In this document: piece after piece, positions 8,334-15,387 of the stretch
Layout: each line of letters opens with the position of its first letter
Position numbering within the stretch: position 1 is the stretch's first letter
Assembly: GCF_000613405.1 (NCBI RefSeq)
Contig: NZ_BAIX01000011.1
Coordinates: 1-64,000, forward strand
DNA length: 64,000 nucleotides
DNA from: Hoylesella enoeca JCM 12259
Lineage (GTDB): Bacteria > Bacteroidota > Bacteroidia > Bacteroidales > Bacteroidaceae
Reading direction: 5' to 3'
Notes under the pieces: model-generated
Seen by the model: the letters and a program-made list of their open reading frames with translations, nothing else
Databases searched by the model: none
What the model was told of the DNA's origin: nothing
Made by a program: the position numbers and the translations under genes

Positions 8334-9169
8334 AGCGAATTTACGCAGGCCTAATCAAATTCGTCGCCGGTGGAAGGGAAACGTTTCTTGTTAAGTATAA
8401 TTCAATGAACCAGACAGGAAAATACACAGCTCCAGGAATTGACGAGCCTTGCCCAACTGTCGCTTGCCAAAACCGTCTGGGTATTGCCAATGTCAGCTTC
8501 ATGTCCAAGGCATTCAGTGGAGATCCGTATTCCAAGAACCAATCGATAGACATTCCTGCCGGAACTGTCACCACTAAGGATCACCATTTCTTTATTACTG
8601 CTTACTATGGTAATGGAGGGAACCATTCTGTTGAATCGCCATGCCCTACGCTTACCACAAAAGACAGGCTGGGATTGGTTTCAAGTCGTTTTTTGGCAAA
8701 TGAATATTCCGCTGGTGGTCAACTTTCCAGCATTGATTCACCTTGCCCTGCAGTATTGACAACACCGAAGCAAAAAGTAGTTGACTGCTTCTTGATGAAC
8801 CCACAGTTCAACTCTGCAGGTGGAGATATCAATAAGCCGTGCTTCACTTTGATTGCCCGGATGGATAAGATGCCCCCTTACCTTATCTCCACAGAAAAAG
8901 GTATCGGTATAAGGATATTTGAAACGGACAGTGAAATGACTTGCAAGATAAAGGAGTTCATGGCCATGTACGGAATCATAGACATCAAGATGCGCATGTT
9001 GAATATAAATGAGCTGAAACGCATCATGGGTTTCCCTGACAATTATATCCTTGTGGGAACCCAGGCCGAACAGAAGAAGTATATCGGCAATGCCGTTGAA
9101 GTGAACATGAGCAGGGTACTCTGCGAGTCGCTTTGCGCAGCTCTTATTTCTAAGGCAATAGCAATATAG
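8264..9169 (+). CDS. DNA cytosine-C5 methyltransferase, C-terminal part (frameshifted gene)
   Basis: This continues the preceding piece. It contains four spaced repeats built on PCPTV, PAGTVTTK, PCPTLTTK and PCPAVLTT, typical of the variable target-recognition region of one C5-MTase subgroup. Motif IX/X follows (LNINELKRIMGFP, YIGNAVEVNMSR). All motifs needed for activity are present when the two pieces are joined, which favours a recent frameshift or a sequence error over an old pseudogene. Confidence 0.8.
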   Translation: MLDMDDTGQSIFDRKKPLCEKTLKRIYAGLIKFVAGGRETFLVKYNSMNQTGKYTAPGIDEPCPTVACQNRLGIANVSFMSKAFSGDPYSKNQSIDIPAGTVTTKDHHFFITAYYGNGGNHSVESPCPTLTTKDRLGLVSSRFLANEYSAGGQLSSIDSPCPAVLTTPKQKVVDCFLMNPQFNSAGGDINKPCFTLIARMDKMPPYLISTEKGIGIRIFETDSEMTCKIKEFMAMYGIIDIKMRMLNINELKRIMGFPDNYILVGTQAEQKKYIGNAVEVNMSRVLCESLCAALISKAIAI

Positions 9170-9208
9170 AACTAACATCCGAAAGATAAGACAACCAAAA
9201 GAATAGAT

Positions 9209-9661
9209 ATGAAAAGAACTATTTTCACACATCACTTAAAAAAATATGCAAAAACCATTCAGGGAAAATCCAACAACCAATTAAGAGGATACATGGATGG
9301 TTATATCAAAGCTTTGGAAGTTGTCGAAGGCAAGCTTCTTGGGCTTGCCCCCCAGACAGTTGATCAAGATTTTCAATCCAAGGCCTACAAGTGTTTTTTT
9401 GAAGAAATACAACATATGGTTAATCTGGAGGCTTGTGTCGTAAAGGATGTAGAGAAGTTTGTTAAAACTTACAAAGTTCCTACCGTAGGTGTCAAAGAAT
9501 TGTCCACAAGGGAATGCTTGGATATTCTCTACGAAGTTGAAGATTACTTTTGGGGAGACCGTAGTGGTTTTGATAAGATAATGCACGCTCAAATGGTATT
9601 CGCAAAGGAACTCCGTAAGAGAATAGCAGCACTACAACCAAATATTAAAACTCAAAAATAG
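9209..9661 (+). CDS. Hypothetical protein
   Basis: 150 aa, highly helical and lysine-rich, with no recognised domain. It lies 39 bp after the methyltransferase gene and seven bases before the next ORF. Confidence 0.55.
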   Translation: MKRTIFTHHLKKYAKTIQGKSNNQLRGYMDGYIKALEVVEGKLLGLAPQTVDQDFQSKAYKCFFEEIQHMVNLEACVVKDVEKFVKTYKVPTVGVKELSTRECLDILYEVEDYFWGDRSGFDKIMHAQMVFAKELRKRIAALQPNIKTQK

Positions 9662-9668
9662 ATCGTTT

Positions 9669-9914
9669 ATGAATCCAGAATGTAAACTTTCCTCTTCAGG
9701 AGTCAACCAATCGCAATCAGGTAAAACTTTTTATTATGTTGCCACATGCCTATTGCTCTTGCTGATGGTCAATAAGCCATACAAAACCTCTGCAAAGGGT
9801 TTCCGTCTATATCTACGAAAGTGCAGGAGAGTCAGCAAGCTGCTCCTTGCTCAAATACTTTGTGGAATCTTCAAGTTAATAGATAAATATATAAAATCCC
9901 ATAAGACAAAATAA
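9669..9914 (+). CDS. Small basic protein with one membrane segment
   Basis: 81 aa. A hydrophobic helix (about residues 20-34, FYYVATCLLLLLMV) is followed by a strongly basic tail rich in Lys and Arg. It is the last gene of the first block, before the parA promoter. Function unknown. Confidence 0.45.
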   Translation: MNPECKLSSSGVNQSQSGKTFYYVATCLLLLLMVNKPYKTSAKGFRLYLRKCRRVSKLLLAQILCGIFKLIDKYIKSHKTK

Positions 9915-9928
9915 TTAAGCATAAAAGT

Positions 9929-9959
9929 TTTGTAAAACAAAATATATTATGTATCTTTG
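9929..9959 (+). promoter_or_regulatory. Bacteroidetes-type promoter of parA
   Basis: TTTG at 9929-9932 and TATCTTTG at 9952-9959 are separated by 19 bp, an excellent match to the Bacteroides sigma-ABfr consensus (-33 TTTG, -7 TAnnTTTG). Transcription would start near 9966, inside a cluster of TATACG repeats, about 85 bases before the parA start codon. Confidence 0.8.
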
Positions 9960-9962
9960 CAG

Positions 9963-10032
9963 GCGTATAGCCGTATATACAGCTATACGTATATAAGTCA
10001 ATAAAGGAATACGATAATACGTATATATAAAA
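9963..10032. repeat. TATACG repeat array at the parA promoter
   Basis: A run of short palindromic units (CGTATAG, CGTATATAC, CTATACGTATATA, ATACGATAATACGTATATA) covers the presumed transcription start and leader of parA. The location suits an operator or partition site bound by the ParA partner. Similar arrays occur at three other places (near 13430, 37590 and 60454). Confidence 0.65.
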
Positions 10033-10049
10033 AATATAAATCAAACGGT

Positions 10050-10829
10050 ATGGAAAAGCAAGCAAATATTATCTCATTTGCCAACCACAAAGGAGGGGTT
10101 GGCAAGACTACCACTACTGCCAGTGTAGGTTCTATCCTTGCCTCTATGGGAAACAAGGTGTTGTTGGTGGACATGGATGCCCAAAGCAATCTTACTACCT
10201 CCCTGTTAAAAGATAATCAAGTTGATCAGACCATCTATGATGCTCTTTCCGCCTCTTGCAGGGGTACGGCTTACAGCCTGGCAATCTATCCGATAGCAGA
10301 AAATCTTGACATCGTTCCATCTTCATTGCGTCTTGCATCTGCCGACCTTGAACTATCTTCTGTCATGGCGAGAGAACACATCCTTACAGACATATTACAG
10401 GAAAAGAAGGCTGATTATGACTACATCTTAATAGATTGTCCCCCATCTTTGGGGCTTCTTACTCTTAACGCAGTTACAGCATCAGATTTGGTTGTCATAC
10501 CTCTGCTTGCAGAAGTACTGCCTTTCCAGGGTCTTACTATGATCAGCGATTTTGTCAGAATGGTAAAGCAGAAGCTAAATCCAAAGATTGAGATTACCGG
10601 TATTCTCCTCACTCGTTGGGAAAAATCCAATTTGAGCAGACAGATCGAGGATGGTCTTAGGGCCAAGCTTGGCGATAAAGTGTTCCAAACCAAGATCCGA
10701 AAGAACATCAAGATTGCCGAAGCTCCTCTGGAAGCCGTCAATATTGTTGACTATGATCCGAAGAGCAACGGAGCTGCTGATTACAAGGCTTTCGTAGGAG
10801 AACTTTTAGACAGGACAAAGAACCTATAA
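10050..10829 (+). CDS. parA: ParA-family partition ATPase
   Basis: 259 aa. The deviant Walker A box is KGGVGKTTT (residues 14-22), the A' box VDMDAQSN is near residue 42, and Walker B (LIDCPPS) is near residue 129. The length is that of type Ib or chromosomal-type ParA without an N-terminal HTH. It would drive segregation of the plasmid on the nucleoid. It is followed after 10 bp by a ribbon-helix-helix gene and preceded by a TATACG array, the arrangement of small type Ib partition cassettes, in which the partner protein binds the upstream repeats. Confidence 0.9.
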   Translation: MEKQANIISFANHKGGVGKTTTTASVGSILASMGNKVLLVDMDAQSNLTTSLLKDNQVDQTIYDALSASCRGTAYSLAIYPIAENLDIVPSSLRLASADLELSSVMAREHILTDILQEKKADYDYILIDCPPSLGLLTLNAVTASDLVVIPLLAEVLPFQGLTMISDFVRMVKQKLNPKIEITGILLTRWEKSNLSRQIEDGLRAKLGDKVFQTKIRKNIKIAEAPLEAVNIVDYDPKSNGAADYKAFVGELLDRTKNL

Positions 10830-10839
10830 ATTTACATTT

Positions 10840-11199
10840 ATGAGCAAAGGTATTAACAAAAACTCCATGAGCAGTCTTTTGGAAGGACTTACTTCTGTCA
10901 GGAGTACAACTCCGGAAGATAATCACCAGCCAAATCCAAGCTCCAATTCAAAGGAGAAAGTAACATCCATCCCAGGGGATAAACCGATATCTAAAGGTGG
11001 TTCAAAGGAAAGAATATGTACCTCCGTCGATAAGAACGTCATGAATAAGATACGTACCATATCAGAAACAGAGGGTATTCAAATCAATGAACTTATTACC
11101 TTAGGTCTTGACATGGTTATATCTAAATATGAAGAGACGCATGGGGCGGTGCGACCTAAAAAGATTAACAAAGGCAATATAGACAATATCTTTCGTTAA
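10840..11199 (+). CDS. Ribbon-helix-helix partner of ParA (ParB-like role)
   Basis: 119 aa. A disordered Ser/Pro-rich N-terminal half is followed by a ribbon-helix-helix-like domain (about residues 62-103: RICTSVDKNVMNKIRTISE, then GIQINELITLGLDMVIS). The tail is basic. Directly downstream of parA, it is the natural candidate for the centromere-binding protein and repressor acting on the TATACG repeats. The role is inferred from context. Confidence 0.7.
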   Translation: MSKGINKNSMSSLLEGLTSVRSTTPEDNHQPNPSSNSKEKVTSIPGDKPISKGGSKERICTSVDKNVMNKIRTISETEGIQINELITLGLDMVISKYEETHGAVRPKKINKGNIDNIFR

Positions 11200-11237
11200 G
11201 GCTGGAAGTCCATACTACCATCTTTAGTACACATAGG

Positions 11238-11271
11238 AAGGACGAGCAATCAGTAATGGTCACTCGTCCTT
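11238..11271 (+). terminator. Hairpin after the par operon, likely terminator
   Basis: AAGGACGAG (11238-11246) pairs perfectly with CTCGTCCTT (11263-11271) around a 16-nt loop and is followed by a T-rich stretch. It lies between two converging genes, parA's partner and the minus-strand primase, and can serve both directions. Confidence 0.7.
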
Positions 11272-11315
11272 GTATGTTTATGCAAGCAGAAACACCGGAA
11301 TACATAATATGGAAT

Positions 11316-12344
11316 TTATAGTCTTTCACTATTCAGGATAGTAGCTAATTGTTCTGCGGTGTGCCCCAGACGGAAGAAATCACTGATGTCCTTTTCCGAT
11401 TTTTCACCTGAAAGAGGAAGCAGGACTCTTCTTACATTATATTTTCCAGTATATTCCTGTACTCGCTTTTTCGACTCACTTTGTCCTGTTGCATCCATAT
11501 CATAAAGGATAACAATTGTCCGAAACCTTCCGGCAAGTTGTTGCATAAGACTGTCAGGGAGCTTGGCAGTCTCGCTATTCAGGCATATCGCATGGAACCC
11601 ATGTGCTGCCAACGACATGACATCTTTTTCCCCACTGGTGATGAAGATATATTCGCCTTGTGGCGGTAGCTGTTCCCAACCGAAAATGTATGGTCTCGGA
11701 AGAACACCAGCATAGAGAAATCTGTTTTTGGAGCAAGGAGAATAAATCTTGATACCATCATTATTATTAAAGAGGTATCCAAAAGCCGGATACTTTGCTG
11801 TTCCATAAACAGTAAATTTCTTTCCATTCTCTTTTGACATTCTGCATGCCAAAAGGCTTGCAACATGATAGTCTTCCAGCGTATCCTGACCAATTCCATA
11901 ACGCTGCCAAAAACACAGTTCCTCCATGGTAAAAGGCTTTTCCTTGTATTGGAATGAAAGTGTGGAGGAAGTCTCCGGCTTCTGTCTCTTTACAAGTCGT
12001 TTATAGATGGTTTCTGTTTGTGGAAATGGATTATTGAACAATCCCAGGCAAAGCTCTTTGTCTATCACCTTCAGGATATCCTTAAATGCAGTCTTTACAT
12101 TCATATTGCACAGTCTGGCCACAATGACAAAGCAGTTGCCACAGAAGCTGCTATCGCCAAAATCCTGTAAATAATACTCCACTTGTCCGTATGTGTTTTT
12201 ATTCGCATACAGATGGCATGATGGGCGGCTGTCTTCCCTGAAGGGATTTTTAAAGATTCTCTTCAGGCATATATCGCCTAAGTAATGTGTAAACACATCC
12301 AGTCCACCACCAGTCAGATAAAGTATTTGTTGTCTTTCGTTCAT
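11316..12344 (-). CDS. Toprim-domain DNA primase, second copy
   Basis: 342 aa, a clear paralog of the protein at 2718-3743. It has the same N-terminal NPFREDSRPSCHLYANK and DFGDSSFCGNC, the same Toprim glutamate (TSGEKDVMSLAAHGF) and metal site (LYDMDATGQSES), and nearly the same C-terminus (LPLSGEKSEKDISDFFRLGH). The two copies have drifted most in the middle, so the duplication is not recent. It faces away from the replication block, after the par genes. It could be a transfer primase for the incoming strand, but that is a guess. Confidence 0.85.
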   Translation of the reverse strand: MNERQQILYLTGGGLDVFTHYLGDICLKRIFKNPFREDSRPSCHLYANKNTYGQVEYYLQDFGDSSFCGNCFVIVARLCNMNVKTAFKDILKVIDKELCLGLFNNPFPQTETIYKRLVKRQKPETSSTLSFQYKEKPFTMEELCFWQRYGIGQDTLEDYHVASLLACRMSKENGKKFTVYGTAKYPAFGYLFNNNDGIKIYSPCSKNRFLYAGVLPRPYIFGWEQLPPQGEYIFITSGEKDVMSLAAHGFHAICLNSETAKLPDSLMQQLAGRFRTIVILYDMDATGQSESKKRVQEYTGKYNVRRVLLPLSGEKSEKDISDFFRLGHTAEQLATILNSERL

Positions 12345-12377
12345 TTTTTCTTGTTGGAATGTTAGTTGATCATATTG

Positions 12378-12400
12378 CCCGTCAAGCCGATAGCACAGCT
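12378..12400 (-). promoter_or_regulatory. Conserved 5'-leader motif, copy 1
   Basis: On the minus strand this reads as GCTG...CTATCGGC..GACGGG and lies upstream of the primase start. Near-identical copies lie in front of the genes starting at 12978 and 59244. Here the motif is followed seven bases later by a tiny ORF (ATGATCAACTAA) before the primase ATG. It may be a translation-control or leader element. Confidence 0.45.
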
Positions 12401-12444
12401 AAAAATGTAATACAGTGAATGAGATTGTAGTCTACGGTGAGCTG

Positions 12445-12978
12445 TTAATCCTCATTGTCCCAGTCAATCAGTCCGATAGCATAATGATGCGTATCAAAGT
12501 AGTAGCTCATGGAATGCAGTTTTATTTCCTCATACAAGCTACCCTGATATGTCACCACGGCTTCGTCTTCTCCAAGAGCGCAAATAGCGTCATACACCTC
12601 TCGACGTTCTTTCAGAAAATTCTCTACATCATCGAAGTTGTCGAAATCTGATATGATTTCCTGCACTTCGTTCTCGTAATAATTATTGGCATCATCGGCT
12701 GTAAACAACAGATAGTCGTCACCATAGTCCTCGGCTGTGCGAGTAAAAGGATCGTATGCCCGATTACCTGTTCTATACCAAAGACTCCAACCATCGCGTT
12801 TGTGGAAGATCTCAATACAGAGATTATGCTGTTCTGCATATTCACATGCTTCTTCCATAGAGTCAAAGCCGATGATGGCCTTTTTCAGATAGCGTGGATA
12901 ACCATTACGCTCCGATGTCGTTTCAATCAACTCAAGGCCAGCTTTTGCCGCCAAATCAATAAAATCAAACTGTGTCAT
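12445..12978 (-). CDS. Acidic hypothetical protein
   Basis: 177 aa, strongly acidic, with the C-terminus ending DWDNED. The N-terminal half (GFDSMEEACEYAEQHNL, then GWSLWYRTGNRAYDPF) looks like a small alpha/beta domain. The charge would suit a DNA mimic such as an antirestriction protein, but I see no ArdA-defining motif. It is preceded by the conserved leader motif at 12987-13008 and by copy 1 of the 400-bp repeat. Confidence 0.6.
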   Translation of the reverse strand: MTQFDFIDLAAKAGLELIETTSERNGYPRYLKKAIIGFDSMEEACEYAEQHNLCIEIFHKRDGWSLWYRTGNRAYDPFTRTAEDYGDDYLLFTADDANNYYENEVQEIISDFDNFDDVENFLKERREVYDAICALGEDEAVVTYQGSLYEEIKLHSMSYYFDTHHYAIGLIDWDNED

Positions 12979-12986
12979 ATCATTTC

Positions 12987-13008
12987 CCCGTCATGCCGAT
13001 AGGTCAGC
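12987..13008 (-). promoter_or_regulatory. Conserved 5'-leader motif, copy 2
   Basis: Same element as at 12378 and 59252 (plus strand CCCGTCATGCCGATAGG, then CAGC), ending eight bases before the ATG of the acidic protein gene. A two-codon ORF (ATGATATGA) lies between motif and start. Confidence 0.45.
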
Positions 13009-13010
13009 TT

Positions 13011-13410
13011 TAATTGTTTTATGAAGTTAATATTTTATTCTGGGCATCCTGATTCTCAACCTTTTTAGGTTTTTTGTTTCTTCGACCCGAACTTTTTTTT
13101 ATCATTCCGGTGTAACCGTCATCTCGAACCTTTTATGTGCAAGGTGAAATCGTGGGCGTTAAGGGAACCTAAGGCAAACAATTGGCCGGTAAAAGTTTTC
13201 AGGAAACCGTAATCTATGATTTCGGAGGGTCATGAAAAGTTTTCCGCCAATAAGGAGCATTCCGGTGTTTGCTGTGTTCCCTGCCTGCGATACCTTTGCA
13301 GAATAAAAGTCGAAGATGACTACAAGCGGATGAAAAGTGAGGTCGAAACCAGAAACGGAAATGAAAAGATAGATAAAAGTGAGTGTAAAATAAACACCGA
13401 AGGTAAGTCA
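13011..13410. repeat. 400-bp dispersed repeat, copy 1
   Basis: It is almost the same sequence as 37166-37570 and 60060-60453. Each copy starts with TTATGAAGTT and TATTCTGGGCATCC, passes through a poly-T tract and CGAACCTTTTATGTGC, and ends with ACACCG plus GCAGGT-like sequence. Conservation is at the DNA level: the three possible translations are shifted or broken differently, so it is probably non-coding. Each copy contains the same plus-strand promoter and is followed by a TATACG array. All three lie just upstream of a minus-strand accessory gene. Confidence 0.9.
13268..13298 (+). promoter_or_regulatory. Promoter inside repeat copy 1
   Basis: TTTG (13268-13271), 19 bp, TACCTTTG (13291-13298): a good Bacteroidetes promoter pointing toward the tra operon. 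The same element at the same place occurs in the other two copies. No gene starts within 400 bp, so the transcript may be a long leader or a non-coding RNA. Confidence 0.65.
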
Positions 13411-13428
13411 GACAGATATATTGTTTTT

Positions 13429-13490
13429 CATGCGTATATATGTATTATTGTATATACGCCAATATGTATATACGGTAATAAGTATATAAG
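13429..13490. repeat. TATACG repeat array 2
   Basis: Units such as GCGTATATATGTA, TGTATATACGCC, ATGTATATACGG and AAGTATATAAG follow repeat copy 1. They resemble the array at the parA promoter and could be further binding sites of the par partner protein, either as centromere sites or as operators in front of the tra operon. Confidence 0.6.
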
Positions 13491-13639
13491 AATGATATAG
13501 GAATAACAAGATAAGAGGAGCAGCACCCATGACTCATCTAATTTACTCGTTTTAGCAAAAATCGGAATAGTTCATAATTTTAAAGTCCCGAATTTTAACA
13601 CAAAAAGGCCGTAAATCCGCCTAAAACATTTTGAAAATG

Positions 13640-13698
13640 TTAATATAAGAGTTTCTTTTTTTTAAGGCTGTCTTTCTGATATTAAGTCATTTATTTTG
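13640..13698 (+). promoter_or_regulatory. Shared transfer promoter box, copy A (tra operon)
   Basis: The box TTAATATAAGAGTTTC plus a T-run starts at 13640, and the -7-like TTATTTTG starts at 13691, exactly 51 bases later. The start codon follows 21 bases after the -7. The perfect inverted repeat AACATTTT-G-AAAATGTT precedes and partly overlaps the box. The same layout occurs at 37826 and 48734 (plus strand) and at 48680 (minus strand). It is probably an activator-dependent promoter for transfer genes. Confidence 0.65.
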
Positions 13699-13719
13699 TA
13701 GCCAATAAATAAAAAGAAT

Positions 13720-14247
13720 ATGGGATCATTCGGTATATACGCAATCGTAGTGACATTCATCTTTGTTATCTATTATGTAGTCATGATCTGCCTGGATTTG
13801 TTCGGCCCGAAAGGAGAGAAGAAAGAAAGTGTAGAAGTTATTCGCGCCAGCGTGCCTATTAACAATGCGGATGCCACACCAGCAGTCTCACCTGTCAGAA
13901 TCAGTGAGACCGGTGAAGGCAAGTATCAGATAGAACGCCCCGGTGAAGAAGAACCGGAGAAATACGGACATGAGACAGAAGAAGCATCTTACAATAAGGC
14001 CAGTGAAGGTGCGGAGACTTCTCAATTTGATCAGAATCCTCTTACGGCTGAAGATATTGCAGCGTCCGACGCCGAGGAATTGGCCATGCAGGCAAAAGCC
14101 AAGGCAGACTCGATAAAGCAGAACTTCAACAGTGTGTCTCCGGACATTCAGGGAGCTGTGTATGTAGACGAGTTCGTTGAAGATTATGCAGCCGCCTATT
14201 TGAAAGCCAAGAGGGAAGACGAGCAGGCTGAACAATTTAGTTTCTAA
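13720..14247 (+). CDS. Membrane protein at the head of the tra operon
   Basis: 175 aa. One N-terminal transmembrane helix (about residues 5-28) is followed by a long acidic, Ala/Glu/Pro-rich, probably disordered tail. No family is recognised. Being first in the operon and two bases before the pilin-like gene, it is likely a mating-channel accessory protein. Confidence 0.65.
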   Translation: MGSFGIYAIVVTFIFVIYYVVMICLDLFGPKGEKKESVEVIRASVPINNADATPAVSPVRISETGEGKYQIERPGEEEPEKYGHETEEASYNKASEGAETSQFDQNPLTAEDIAASDAEELAMQAKAKADSIKQNFNSVSPDIQGAVYVDEFVEDYAAAYLKAKREDEQAEQFSF

Positions 14248-14250
14248 GTT

Positions 14251-14607
14251 ATGAAGACATTCAAATCCAAGACATATTTGCTGTTGTCGGCATTACTGTT
14301 GCTCACGCAACCCGTCATGGCCACCTGTGGTACGACGGATTACAGTGGCAATTCAGGCCGGTTATATAATATGGTGGTATTCATCTTGACATGCTGTACA
14401 GCCGTATTGTATCTGCTTTATGCCATAGCAGCCCTTTTATCCATATACAGCGCGACGAGCATCTATATCAAGATGCAGGCAGGGGAAGAAGGATTTACGA
14501 AAAGCATCATTATTTTGGTCGGCAGCTGCCTTTTCCTGCTTATAGCGACTATCGTCCTTCCAGCCTTCTTTGGTTTCCAGTTCGGCGTGACCGACAGACT
14601 TTGGTAA
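14251..14607 (+). CDS. DUF4134/TraE-like small membrane protein (VirB2-like)
   Basis: 118 aa. A signal sequence ends near MAT-C (about residues 1-26). Two further hydrophobic helices (about 41-67 and 85-107) are separated by a short loop with YIKMQAGEEGFTKS. This helix-loop-helix layout, with the loop just before a glycine-rich second helix, is that of Bacteroides TraE (DUF4134), regarded as the VirB2 pilin counterpart. The next gene is a second, related protein. Confidence 0.65.
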   Translation: MKTFKSKTYLLLSALLLLTQPVMATCGTTDYSGNSGRLYNMVVFILTCCTAVLYLLYAIAALLSIYSATSIYIKMQAGEEGFTKSIIILVGSCLFLLIATIVLPAFFGFQFGVTDRLW

Positions 14608-14658
14608 TTGTTTTATTACATATTATTTATTAATTATTTATTTAAAAAATCAAAGACA

Positions 14659-14943
14659 ATGAATCAGACTTTGTCAGTAATGGTAAGCGGAGCCAAGAGC
14701 TTTTGTATCTCCGCAAGTAAGAAAATCAAGGCCGTAGTGATGGACCCCCGCTTTGTAGCAGTTATGCTGTTGCTGGTCGTTTGCACGGTAGCAGCAGATG
14801 CCCAGAGCATGGACTCCGGTGCACAGGCAATCGGTAAGGCAACTGATGCGCTGAAGAAGTACATCCCTGTTATAACGAAGTGTGCTACGTCATTGCAGGT
14901 ATTGTTGCCATTCTCGGTGCCATCTCCGTTTACGTCAAGATGA
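14659..14943 (+). CDS. traE: TraE-like pilin homolog, N-terminal part (frameshifted gene)
   Basis: It starts MNQTLSVMVSGAKSF and has a signal-like helix ending in VAADAQSMDSGAQAIG, then KATDALKKYIPVITK, as in DUF4134 proteins. After 14880 the expected helix continues only in the -1 frame. A G seems missing at 14880 (AAG-TGTGC where AAG-GTG-TGC is expected). The repaired product would be 129 aa, ending at 15047. Confidence 0.75.
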   Translation: MNQTLSVMVSGAKSFCISASKKIKAVVMDPRFVAVMLLLVVCTVAADAQSMDSGAQAIGKATDALKKYIPVITKCATSLQVLLPFSVPSPFTSR

Positions 14944-15047
14944 ACAACGAGGAGCAGGATGTCAAGAAGAGCATCATGATGATTGTCGGTGCCTGCATCT
15001 TCTTCGTGGCGGCAGCCCAGGCATTGCCACTGTTCTTCGGACTCTAA
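14882..15047 (+). CDS. traE: TraE-like pilin homolog, C-terminal part (frameshifted gene)
   Basis: Read in the frame that begins GTC ATT GCA GGT, this encodes VIAGIVAILGAISVYVKM, NNEEQDVKKS, then a second hydrophobic helix ending FFGL and a TAA at 15045-15047. It is the missing second half of the DUF4134 fold. The next gene (15058) follows after 10 bp. Confidence 0.7.
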
Positions 15048-15057
15048 GACGAGGAAT

Positions 15058-15354
15058 ATGGCAACAGTCAAAAGCGACTATCCCGATTACCCGGTATTCA
15101 AGGGGCTTCAAAAGCCTCTTGAATTTCTGGGTCTTCGAGGAAGATACATTGTATGGGCCGCTGTCACCGTTGGCGGAGGTCTGTTGTCATTCTTGATTGG
15201 CTATGTGATTTTCAGTTTTCTTGTTGCATTAGCGTTGCTGACAATTTTTCTGTCAATAGGAGGAGTCTCCATTTTTGTCAAGCAACATAAAGGTCTCCAT
15301 TCCAAGAAATCCCCGAAAGGTATCTACATTTTCAGCCATTCAAGACATTATTAG
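15058..15354 (+). CDS. TraF-like (DUF4133) inner-membrane protein
   Basis: 98 aa from ATG 15058 (MATVKSDYPDYPVFKGLQKP). The pattern 'YPxFKGLxKPLEFLGLRGRYI' followed by two hydrophobic helices (about residues 35-75) is that of DUF4133/TraF proteins, VirB3-like partners of the VirB4 ATPase. The VirB4-like gene is next, as in other Bacteroides transfer operons. Confidence 0.7.
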   Translation: MATVKSDYPDYPVFKGLQKPLEFLGLRGRYIVWAAVTVGGGLLSFLIGYVIFSFLVALALLTIFLSIGGVSIFVKQHKGLHSKKSPKGIYIFSHSRHY

Positions 15355-15387
15355 AATATTCATATTGATTGTAAGCAAAACAAATTC

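Noticed and set aside
2718-12344. Composite transposon bounded by the two primase copies
   Set aside because: The copies are diverged, in opposite orientation, and lack transposase or target-site signs.
12445-12978. ArdA antirestriction protein
   Set aside because: Acidic, but none of the ArdA-defining sequence could be recognised. Left as hypothetical.
13216-13500. ORFs within the 400-bp repeats (13216-13500, 37176-37478, 60073-60456) as a protein family
   Set aside because: Frames and lengths differ between copies while DNA is conserved, and a promoter lies inside. More likely non-coding.
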